The notes beneath the pieces were generated by a model that worked only from the letters and a program-made list of their open reading frames with translations, searched no databases and was not told the DNA's origin. Below, piece by piece: positions 1-5,324 of a stretch of DNA of 5,324 bases; position 1 is the stretch's first letter; each line of letters opens with the position of its first letter. This DNA is from Thermoplasmata archaeon (GTDB lineage: Archaea; Thermoplasmatota; Thermoplasmata; Lutacidiplasmatales; UBA184), in contig JAJZMW010000139.1 of the NCBI GenBank assembly GCA_021848165.1, positions 1 to 5,324 on the forward strand, written 5' to 3'. A program made the translations under genes and the position numbers.

Positions 1-402
1 GACCGAAGGGATCCCCCGCCGCGTGAGCCGATGGGCGAGGTCGACCGCGGCGAGACGTTCCCCATGGCTGAGCGCGCGGTCGGCGAGCGGCGGATCGACC
101 GCGCCGACCTCCTCGACCGACGTGATCAGACGGTCGAGCCGGTGGAGCAGGGCGACCCCCTCGGGAGGGAGCTCCGGGTGGAGCCGGACGATCGCCCGCA
201 GCGCGCGACGGTGCGCGACGCGGTCCGCCGGGCGCTCGAGGATCCCTTTGAGGAGGTCGGTCACGCCTTGCCGGGCCGAGACGACGAGGACGACCGGGAC
301 GCCGGCCCGGCGCAAGGAGCGGACGCGCGCGACGATCCGATCCGGTTCCGAGACCGACGCGCCGCCGAACTTGAGCACGAGCGGTCGACCGCGGCCGGTC
401 AT
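1..402 (-). CDS. lysC: Aspartate kinase (partial, N-terminal 134 residues)
   Basis: Phosphorylates L-aspartate to 4-aspartyl phosphate, the substrate of the Asd encoded just upstream. The frame is open to base 1 with no stop, so only the N-terminal part of the amino-acid kinase domain is visible. Key motifs are LVLKFGGASV (8-17; Lys11 and the Gly-Gly of the nucleotide site), VVLVVSARQGVTDLL (37-51; VVSAxxGVTDLL is the family signature) and LSHGERLAA (111-119; the SxGE substrate/nucleotide motif). The usual FGGTS is FGGAS here, a substitution seen in other members. The segment between the GVTD and SxGE motifs is about 60 residues, on the short side. ATG at 402 forms an ATGA overlap with the asd stop and has GGGAGGG seven bases upstream. 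ACT regulatory domains, or fusion to homoserine dehydrogenase, would lie beyond the window, so feedback control by Lys or Thr cannot be judged. lysC is the generic symbol; thrA/metL-type paralogues are not excluded. Confidence 0.93.
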   Translation of the reverse strand, partial: MTGRGRPLVLKFGGASVSEPDRIVARVRSLRRAGVPVVLVVSARQGVTDLLKGILERPADRVAHRRALRAIVRLHPELPPEGVALLHRLDRLITSVEEVGAVDPPLADRALSHGERLAAVDLAHRLTRRGIPSV

Positions 403-1484
403 CGTCGGGCCCTCCCTCGGCCGACGAGGCCCCGCGCGATCGCGAGCTCGGCGTTCAGGACCGAACCCCCGGCGCCCCCCCGCACGGCGTTGTGGGAGAG
501 CACGAAGAAGCGGAGGTACGGTGGCTCCCAGCGGACGCGGCCGACGCTCACCGCCATTCCCCGGGCCCGCGCGGGCTCTCCGGCCCAACGATCGTGGATC
601 GGCTGGGGTCGATCCGGCTCCCGTCGCACGACGACCGGCGGGTGCGGGGCCGTCGGGAGGGCCTCGCCGCGCAGCGGGTCGAACGACCCCCAGGCCGAGA
701 GGAGCTCGGAGAGCGCGGGGCGACGCCGCGCGACCAGGGTGACCGCCTCGAGATGTCCGTCGCGGACGCCCACGCGAACGCACTGGACCGAGAAGGGGAT
801 CCGGCTCGGCGCGACCCGCCCGCGGCGCAGCGACCCGAGCATGCGCTGGGACTCCCGGGCGACCTTCTCCTCCTCCTGGGCGATGTACGGGACGACGTTG
901 TCGGCGATCGAGAGCGAAGCGATGCCGGGGAAGCCGGCTCCCGAGAGCGCCTGATACGTCGCCACGTGGACTTCCTTCGGGGCCACGATCGTCCAGATCG
1001 GGCGGAGGGCGACCACGAGTCCCGCGGCGCTGCAGTTCGGGTCGGCGACCAAGAGCCCCGACCCCCCCGCGCGCCGCGCGAGAAGGTCGAGGTGGTCCGG
1101 GTTCACCTCGGGGACGAGGAGCGGGACCGTCGGGTCCATCCGGTGGTCGGAGGCGTTCGTGAAGACGTCGATCCCCCTGCGGGCGAGCTCGGACTCGAAC
1201 GGTCCGGCCGTGCCCGAGGGGAGCCCGCTGAAGACGATCTCGATGCCCGCCCGCGCGAGCGCGGCGGGGGTGCGTTCGCGGATCCGGAGCCCGGCGAGCG
1301 CGCCGGGGGGAGATTCGGAGAGCTGCCAAACGTCGGCCAGTCGGCGCCCGCGCGTCCGCGACGTCCCGACGAGCGCTTCGACCGAGATCTCGGGGTGGCG
1401 GTCGAGCAGCCGCGCGAAGTGCTGGCCGATGGTTCCCGCGGCGCCGAGGATCGCCGCGCGCCGGGGGGACGGAGCGTCGGTCAC
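399..1484 (-). CDS. asd: Aspartate-semialdehyde dehydrogenase (archaeal/fungal-type)
   Basis: NADP-dependent reduction of L-4-aspartyl phosphate to L-aspartate-4-semialdehyde, the branch compound for Thr, Met and Lys and, in many archaea, for aromatics. Length is 361 residues (Methanocaldococcus enzyme about 354). Motifs: nucleotide loop GAAGTIGQ (14-21), TSRTRGRRLADVW (41-53), NASDHRMDPTVPLLVPEVNP (110-129), nucleophile Cys151 in DPNCSAAG, QALSGAGFPG (178-187), DNVVPYIAQEEEKV (195-208) with the substrate-binding Glu/Lys, catalytic His244 in RDGHLEAV, GMAVSVGRVR (309-318) and SHNAVRGGAGGSVLNAELA (330-348). The HRMDPTVPLLVPEVNP segment favours the archaeal/fungal branch over the common bacterial one. 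The start is GTG at 1484, overlapping the aroC TGA as GTGA, with GGGAGGG eight bases upstream; no ATG suits the N-terminal motif as well. Its stop overlaps the lysC ATG. Only two lysines occur (170 and 207), and Lys207 is the conserved one of the EEEK motif. Confidence 0.95.
   Translation of the reverse strand: MTDAPSPRRAAILGAAGTIGQHFARLLDRHPEISVEALVGTSRTRGRRLADVWQLSESPPGALAGLRIRERTPAALARAGIEIVFSGLPSGTAGPFESELARRGIDVFTNASDHRMDPTVPLLVPEVNPDHLDLLARRAGGSGLLVADPNCSAAGLVVALRPIWTIVAPKEVHVATYQALSGAGFPGIASLSIADNVVPYIAQEEEKVARESQRMLGSLRRGRVAPSRIPFSVQCVRVGVRDGHLEAVTLVARRRPALSELLSAWGSFDPLRGEALPTAPHPPVVVRREPDRPQPIHDRWAGEPARARGMAVSVGRVRWEPPYLRFFVLSHNAVRGGAGGSVLNAELAIARGLVGRGRARR
410..416 (-). promoter_or_regulatory. 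Ribosome binding site of lysC
   Basis: GGGAGGG on the minus strand, seven bases before the ATG at 402, inside the end of asd. It supports the aspartate kinase start at the ATGA overlap. Confidence 0.7.
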
Positions 1485-2566
1485 TTGAGGTACCCTCCCT
1501 GGAGCGCGAGGTCCGCGAGCGCGATCGCCGCCACGCTCTCCAGGACCACGACGGCGCGCGGCACGATGCACGGGTCGTGGCGGCCGGTGACGACGAGCTC
1601 GGTCTCCTCGCGCCGCGCGAGATCGACGGTGCGCTGCGGCCGGGCGATCGAACTCGTGGGCTTCACCGCGGCCCGGAAGACGATCGGCATCCCCGTCGCG
1701 AGCCCCCCGAGGATCCCCCCGGCGGAGTTGGACGTGGTCACGATCCGGCCGTCGCGGAGGGCGAACGGGTCGTTGTGCTGGCTCCCGCGCATCCGGGCGC
1801 TCGCGAAGCCGGCCCCGAACTCGATCGCCTTCACCGCCGGCACGGAGAACGCGAGGTGGGCGATCTCGCTCTCGAGCGAATCGAAGAACGGCTCGCCGAG
1901 GCCGACCGGGGCCCCCACGATCCGGATCTCGACGACCCCCCCGACGCTGTCGCCGTCCCGACGGGCCGCGCCGATCGTCGCCTCCATCTGCGACGCCGCC
2001 GCCGGGTCGGGGCTCGCCACCTCGTTCGCGGTGGAGCGACGCCGCAGCTCGTCGAGCGGCTCGTCGTCCGGCACCGCGGCGAGGACGCCGCCGATCTCGC
2101 GCGAGAATCCCACGAGGTCGATCCCGAGGGGCGCGAGCAGCTGCCGCGCGATCGCCCCGGCGATGACGAGCCCGACGGTCATCCGCCCGGAGAAGATCCC
2201 TCCTCCCGAAAGGTCGGCGTCCTCCCCGTACCGGACCCGCGCCGGATAGTCGGCGTGCCCCGGACGCGGCGTCGTACGGAGCCGGTCGTACGGCTCGCGA
2301 CGAACGTCCGTGTTCGCGACGTGCGCCCGGAACGGACCGCGCGATCGACCGTCCACGCACCCCCGGTCGACGATCAGGAGGTCCTCTTCCGCGCGCTTCG
2401 TCGCCAGGCGGCGCCCGACCGGACGCCGCCGATCGAGCTCGCGCTGGATGGCGGCCAGGTCGAGGGGGCGACCGTCGGGGATGCCGTCGATCTCGATGCC
2501 GACCTCGGGGCCGTGGGACGATCCGAAGATCGTCAGACGGTAGGCGGTCCCCCATCGCATCGTCAT
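1481..2566 (-). CDS. aroC: Chorismate synthase
   Basis: Converts EPSP to chorismate with reduced FMN, the last common step to aromatic amino acids. Length is 361 residues, the same as E. coli AroC. Visible motifs are FGSSHG (14-19, His18 as the first catalytic His), RPGHADYPARVRYG (101-114, His104 as the second), SGGGIFSGRMT (120-130), DSVGGVVEI (206-214), PAVKAIEFGAGF (243-254), GSQHND (261-266), SNSAGGILGG (279-288), KPTSSI (302-307) and GRHDPCIVPRA (328-338). Several differ from the commonest forms (GESHG, GGGRSSARET, GSExND, SNNAGG), resembling a divergent clade with an FSGR-type motif. ATG at 2566 is chosen because it forms the ATGA overlap with the aroA stop and has GAGG eight bases upstream; a second ATG at 2560 would lose two residues. 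Its TGA overlaps the GTG start of asd. Whether a partner flavin reductase is needed cannot be told from sequence. Confidence 0.96.
   Translation of the reverse strand: MTMRWGTAYRLTIFGSSHGPEVGIEIDGIPDGRPLDLAAIQRELDRRRPVGRRLATKRAEEDLLIVDRGCVDGRSRGPFRAHVANTDVRREPYDRLRTTPRPGHADYPARVRYGEDADLSGGGIFSGRMTVGLVIAGAIARQLLAPLGIDLVGFSREIGGVLAAVPDDEPLDELRRRSTANEVASPDPAAASQMEATIGAARRDGDSVGGVVEIRIVGAPVGLGEPFFDSLESEIAHLAFSVPAVKAIEFGAGFASARMRGSQHNDPFALRDGRIVTTSNSAGGILGGLATGMPIVFRAAVKPTSSIARPQRTVDLARREETELVVTGRHDPCIVPRAVVVLESVAAIALADLALQGGYLK
1493..1499 (-). promoter_or_regulatory. Ribosome binding site of asd
   Basis: GGGAGGG on the minus strand, eight bases before the GTG at 1484, inside the last codons of aroC. 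The strong site supports use of GTG as the start. Confidence 0.7.
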
Positions 2567-3843
2567 CGGGGGCGCCTCGCTCCGGTCCACTCCGCCCACG
2601 CGTTCCAGAAGCCCGGGAACGACTTCGCCACGGACGCGGCGTCGCCGATGCGGCACGGTCCGCGGGCGGCGAGCGCGCCGACCGCCACCGACATCACGAG
2701 CCGGTGGTCGAACAGGTCGGGAAGCGAGAACGGTTCGATCGCCGGAGGACCGACGATCTCGAGCGTCCCTCCCGCGGCGATGCGCGCCGTCGCGCCGAGG
2801 GCGCGCGCGATCCGGAGGCTCTCGGCGCGCCGATCGCTCTCCTTGTGGCGGAGGTGGGGGGCGCCCGAGAGCCGCGAGCGGGCTCCGGGAACGGCGCAAG
2901 CGAGGACGGCCGCGAGCGGGTAAAGATCCGGCGACGCCGTCAGGTCGGCGCGGATCCCGCGGCGGAGCGGCCCCCGGACCGCGATCGTTCCCGCTCCGCG
3001 GGCGATCGTCGCCCCCATCCGCTCGACCAGACGGAGGATCGCGAGGTCGGCCTGCGGCCACCCTTGCGGGAACCCCGGGACCCGGATCGAGCCGCCCGAG
3101 ATCGCGGCCGCTGCCCAAGCGTACGCCGCGGACGACGCATCCGGAGGGACGGAGACCCCGACAGCGGGAGGTCGGAGCGGTCCGGCGACGTCGATCCGGT
3201 GCGGATGCATCCGAACGGATCCGCCGAAGGCGCGAAGGACCCGGGCCGTCGCCTCGAGATAGGGGCGGGAGACCACCGCCCCGACCAGCGTCAGGCGCGC
3301 CCGAGACTCGAGCGACCCGAGCGCGAGGGCGAGCCCCGACGCCGGTTGCGAGGAACCTCCGGTCTCCACCGCTACATCCCCCGAGCGGACCGGCCCTCGG
3401 ACGCGGACCGGCAACGATCGCCGAGGGTGTTCGGACTCGATCGTCGCACCCAACGCGCGAAGCGAAGCGACGAGGGGGCCGATCGGCCGTTCGGGGAGCC
3501 GGCCCCGGCCGACGAATCGGAACGGGCGATCCTGGAGGGCGGCGACCGGAAGGAGAAGGCGGAGGGTCGTGCCGGACTCCCGGCAATCGATCGTCGTGGG
3601 TCGGCTCCGGTGCGCCGGCCGGATCGGCCGAACGGTCCACGCGCGAGACCCCGTCCGGACCGAGGCACCGAGCCGCCGGAGGCCCTCGACCGTCGCCCGC
3701 GTGTCGTCCGCATCGAGCGCCCCCGAGAGGCGGACCGGACCGGAAGAGAGTCCGGCGGCGATCAGGAGGCGATGCGTGTAGCTCTTCGATCCGGGGATGC
3801 GGGCGGTCCCTCGCGCTCGTCCCGGCCGCACGAGGCGGATCAT
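2563..3843 (-). CDS. aroA: 3-phosphoshikimate 1-carboxyvinyltransferase (EPSP synthase)
   Basis: Transfers the enolpyruvyl group of PEP to shikimate 3-phosphate, giving EPSP. Length is 426 residues (E. coli 427). Motifs run in family order: GSKSYTHR (18-25, Lys20 = E. coli Lys22), CRESGTTLR (87-95), LPERPIG (116-122, Arg119 = Arg124), GGSSQ (162-166, Gln166 = Gln171), DASSAAY (235-241), PDLYPL (305-310, Asp306 = catalytic Asp313), HKESDR (333-338, covering Lys340, Glu341 and Arg344), DHR (379-381, Arg386) and AKSFPGF (406-412, Lys407 = Lys411). All expected catalytic positions are present. The protein has only three lysines and each falls on one of these active-site positions. The ATG at 3843 is set by the ATGA overlap with the upstream kinase stop and by GGAGG four bases upstream. 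The stop overlaps the aroC start, again as ATGA. In CRESGTTLRLLL the glycine of the PEP loop is kept and Leu stands where E. coli has Pro101. Confidence 0.97.
   Translation of the reverse strand: MIRLVRPGRARGTARIPGSKSYTHRLLIAAGLSSGPVRLSGALDADDTRATVEGLRRLGASVRTGSRAWTVRPIRPAHRSRPTTIDCRESGTTLRLLLPVAALQDRPFRFVGRGRLPERPIGPLVASLRALGATIESEHPRRSLPVRVRGPVRSGDVAVETGGSSQPASGLALALGSLESRARLTLVGAVVSRPYLEATARVLRAFGGSVRMHPHRIDVAGPLRPPAVGVSVPPDASSAAYAWAAAAISGGSIRVPGFPQGWPQADLAILRLVERMGATIARGAGTIAVRGPLRRGIRADLTASPDLYPLAAVLACAVPGARSRLSGAPHLRHKESDRRAESLRIARALGATARIAAGGTLEIVGPPAIEPFSLPDLFDHRLVMSVAVGALAARGPCRIGDAASVAKSFPGFWNAWAEWTGARRPR
2575..2578 (-). promoter_or_regulatory. Weak ribosome binding site of aroC
   Basis: GAGG on the minus strand, eight bases before ATG 2566 and fourteen before the alternative ATG 2560. 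It favours the upstream start and is the weakest of the five sites, so aroC may depend most on translational coupling to aroA. Confidence 0.5.
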
Positions 3844-4715
3844 GACGCCTCCGACGCGGACCGGACCGGTGGTTCCAACCGCGCGAGCCGGACCTCGGCC
3901 CCCTCGCGGGGCAGCCCGTCGTAGAGGCGGGCGAGCTCGGAGGTCGGCGCGAGGAATGCGACGGTCGGGCCGAGTCCGCTGACTCCGCTCACGACCGCCC
4001 CCAGCGCCGAGCCGCGCCGGTGGAGCTCGCGGTACTCGTACCCCATCCTCTCCTCGACGAGACTCGTGTTGCGTCGCATCGCCTCCACGAGATCGCCGTC
4101 CAGGGCGGCGGCCACGGCCGCCTCCGCGTCCCCGGCGCGCTCGCGGAAGCGGTCGAGCCACCCCGGGCTCGGGGTGTGTTCGTGCGAAGGGATCCACAAG
4201 GCAACGCCCATCTCGGAGGGGAGCGGGAGCCGGCGAAGGATCCGGTCCGAGGAGTTGTCGGTCACGACGCAGCCCCCCAACAATGCGGCGCAGGCATCGT
4301 CGAACGCCCCCGTGGCGCTCAGCCCGATCTCCCGGGCGACGCGGGAGGAGATGCGCGCGGCCTCCAGACGGGGGATCGACCGACCGAGCGCTTCCGCCAC
4401 GGCGAGCACGGTGGCGCCCCCGACGGAAGAGGAGCTCTTGAGACCGCGGCCGATCGGGATCTCCGACTCGACCCGAAGATCGACGCTCCACGCCTCGGCC
4501 GGGGCGCGATGCGCCAGGGCGGCTCGCGCGCACGCGGCGAGCAAGGGGGTCCCCGGCCGATCCGGAGCTCGCACGTCGCCCGGGCGGCCGCGCGTCGGTC
4601 GCTCGACCTCCGCGGTCACGCGCGTGGAGAGCGAAATGGCGGCCGCCGCTCCCGTTCCGGTCGGGAGGGCGGTCACGAAAGTGATGGCGCCGTGCGCCTC
4701 CGCTACGCCGCGCAT
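3840..4715 (-). CDS. aroK: Archaeal-type (GHMP superfamily) shikimate kinase
   Basis: ATP-dependent phosphorylation of shikimate to shikimate 3-phosphate. At 291 residues it matches archaeal GHMP shikimate kinases (about 280-290) and is unrelated to the shorter bacterial P-loop AroK. Visible family features are the N-terminal AHGAITFVTALPTGTGAA segment (about 7-24), the phosphate-binding motif EIPIGRGLKSSSSVGGA (85-101), TGAFDDACAALLGG (135-148) and the C-terminal glycine motif VSGLGPTVAFL (245-255). The ATG start at 4715 is supported by GGGAGG four bases upstream and by the alignment of the first family motif; it overlaps the end of aroE by 13 bases. The stop forms an ATGA overlap with aroA. 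Lys93 in GLKSSS is the only lysine in the protein, against about 33 arginines. Other GHMP kinases (homoserine, mevalonate) are alternatives, but GLKSSS and the position between aroE and aroA favour shikimate kinase. Confidence 0.95.
   Translation of the reverse strand: MRGVAEAHGAITFVTALPTGTGAAAAISLSTRVTAEVERPTRGRPGDVRAPDRPGTPLLAACARAALAHRAPAEAWSVDLRVESEIPIGRGLKSSSSVGGATVLAVAEALGRSIPRLEAARISSRVAREIGLSATGAFDDACAALLGGCVVTDNSSDRILRRLPLPSEMGVALWIPSHEHTPSPGWLDRFRERAGDAEAAVAAALDGDLVEAMRRNTSLVEERMGYEYRELHRRGSALGAVVSGVSGLGPTVAFLAPTSELARLYDGLPREGAEVRLARLEPPVRSASEAS
3848..3852 (-). promoter_or_regulatory. Ribosome binding site of aroA
   Basis: GGAGG on the minus strand, four bases before the ATG at 3843, inside the 3' end of the kinase gene. 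It has the same short spacing as the kinase site. Confidence 0.7.
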
Positions 4716-5324
4716 CCGGCCTCCCGCAGGGCGCGCTCGATCAGCGGCGGGGGGGGCGGTGCGCCCCACCACCGGGCGTGCGCCTCGATCGCCTGGTAGA
4801 CGAGCAAGCGGCCGCCGTCCTCGTACGATCCCCCGCGGCGCCGGGTCCGGCTCGCGAGATCCCCGGTGTCGGGGGCGAGGACGAAGTCGAGCAGGTGCGT
4901 CCCCGGTCCGACGTGCCCCTCCCACGGGAGCTCGAGCGTCGAGGAACCGCGGCGCCCGCAGGGGGTCGCATGGACGACGAGGGAGTACGGTCGCTCCCCG
5001 TCCTCTTCGGGGGAGGCGCCGAAGCGCCGCCCGAGCTCGCTCGCCGCTGCGGGGCGGCGCACGAGGATCCGTGCTCGGCATCCGAGTTCGCGCGCGGCGG
5101 CGAGCGTCGCCCGCGCCGCCCCCCCTCCGCCGAGGACCAGCATCTCCTTCCCGTCCCACCGTCCGCTCTCCCGCAGCTCCTCGGCCCGGCGCCGGACCGC
5201 GCGGACGTCGAAATTGTCCGCCGACCATCCCCCGTCGGTCGCGGTGAGCGTGTTCGCGCATCCGGCGGATTCCGCCTCGGGGCTCGCCCGATCCGCGGCC
5301 CGGAGCGCTTCGTCCTTCGATCGG
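4703..5324 (-). CDS. aroE: Shikimate dehydrogenase (partial, N-terminus outside window)
   Basis: NADP-dependent reduction of 3-dehydroshikimate to shikimate, a cytosolic step of chorismate synthesis. The frame is open to the window edge; 206 residues are visible before a TAG stop, against about 270 in E. coli AroE, so roughly 60 N-terminal residues are missing. Numbering from the first visible residue, Lys3 in SKDEALRAAD matches catalytic Lys65 of E. coli, ANTL at 23-26 carries the Asn86 equivalent, and Asp39 in DNFD matches catalytic Asp102. The glycine-rich loop GGGGAA at 65-70 starts the Rossmann domain, followed by VRR near 88-90 where NRT is usual, HATPCG at 118-123, and the C-terminal YEDGG...LLVYQA element with the conserved Gln. 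An ATG at 5143 is internal, because the substrate-binding part lies upstream of it. Odd points: Phe replaces Thr in the NTD motif, and the DxxY tyrosine (E. coli Tyr215 region) is Leu. The stop lies inside the shikimate kinase gene. Confident family call; strict substrate specificity is less certain. Confidence 0.93.
   Translation of the reverse strand, partial: RSKDEALRAADRASPEAESAGCANTLTATDGGWSADNFDVRAVRRRAEELRESGRWDGKEMLVLGGGGAARATLAAARELGCRARILVRRPAAASELGRRFGASPEEDGERPYSLVVHATPCGRRGSSTLELPWEGHVGPGTHLLDFVLAPDTGDLASRTRRRGGSYEDGGRLLVYQAIEAHARWWGAPPPPPLIERALREAGCAA
4720..4725 (-). promoter_or_regulatory. Ribosome binding site of the shikimate kinase gene
   Basis: GGGAGG on the minus strand, four bases before the ATG at 4715. 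It lies inside the aroE coding region and supports the start that gives a 13-base overlap with aroE. Confidence 0.7.

Noticed and set aside
492..2249. Long plus-strand open frame (585 codons) opposite asd and aroC, with others at 1577-2923, 2704-3924, 4066-5247 and 31-954
   Set aside because: These are antisense to genes with clear family motifs. Their translations are low-complexity Arg/Pro/Gly/Ala without recognisable domains, as expected when stop codons are rare in GC-rich DNA.
1485..2555. Apparent N-terminal extension of asd of over 350 residues in the same frame
   Set aside because: The extension is an out-of-frame reading of aroC. The Asd motif begins right at the GTG at 1484, which has a strong ribosome binding site. 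Not a fusion protein.
2558..2560. Alternative aroC start at ATG 2560
   Set aside because: It would leave the aroA stop without overlap and put the GAGG site fourteen bases away; ATG 2566 fits better. The difference is only two residues.
2567..3640. Apparent N-terminal extension of chorismate synthase
   Set aside because: It is the alternative frame of aroA; the real start is the ATG of the ATGA overlap at 2566. The same reasoning removes the extensions of aroA (3844-4533) and of the kinase (4716-5261).
4703..5143. Short aroE beginning at the ATG at 5143
   Set aside because: The frame stays open to the window edge, and the upstream residues contain the Lys, ANTL and DNFD substrate motifs of shikimate dehydrogenase. 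The ATG is an internal codon just before the Rossmann glycine loop.
1..5324. Search for promoters, terminators, tRNA, CRISPR or insertion sequences
   Set aside because: All bases are accounted for by overlapping coding genes. No AT-rich TATA/BRE-like gap, T-run, clover-leaf pattern, direct repeat array or terminal inverted repeat was seen.

Overview
This window is a very GC-rich stretch (roughly 70% or more G+C) filled from end to end with six head-to-tail genes, all on the minus strand. Transcription runs from high to low coordinates. In that order the genes are shikimate dehydrogenase (aroE, N-terminus cut off at the window edge), a GHMP-family shikimate kinase, EPSP synthase (aroA), chorismate synthase (aroC), aspartate-semialdehyde dehydrogenase (asd) and aspartate kinase (lysC-type, only the first 134 residues visible). 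No gene-free stretch, RNA gene, mobile element, CRISPR array, promoter or terminator was found.

Organism: the shikimate kinase is the GHMP-superfamily enzyme that replaces the bacterial P-loop AroK in archaea, and the aspartate-semialdehyde dehydrogenase resembles the archaeal/fungal branch. Every gene whose start is visible has a Shine-Dalgarno-like sequence (GAGG to GGGAGGG). Together these suggest a high-GC archaeon. The proteins are arginine-rich and not strongly acidic, which argues against a haloarchaeon. An uncultured Thermoplasmata-like or similar high-GC lineage is possible, but this is a guess. A bacterium that acquired an archaeal-type pathway cannot be excluded.

Layout and logic: aroE, aroK, aroA and aroC carry out the last four steps from 3-dehydroshikimate to chorismate. 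asd and lysC follow with no gap and make L-aspartate-4-semialdehyde from aspartate. In many archaea this compound feeds Thr/Met/Lys synthesis and is also a precursor of 3-dehydroquinate, through the ADTH synthase / dehydroquinate synthase II route. The cluster can therefore be read as one aspartate-to-chorismate operon. The enzymes linking the two halves (ADTH synthase, DHQ synthase II, dehydroquinase) are not in the window and would be expected just upstream of base 5324, if present nearby.

Translation looks tightly coupled. The aroK-aroA, aroA-aroC and asd-lysC junctions are 4-base ATGA overlaps, aroC-asd is a GTGA overlap, and aroE-aroK overlap by 13 bases. The visible proteome is nearly free of lysine (14 in about 1,779 residues), and many of the remaining lysines are active-site residues. 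No wholly new system is evident. The points worth a second look are the gene linkage, the lysine depletion, substrate-pocket substitutions in AroE, the AroC motif variants and the excess of CGATCG.
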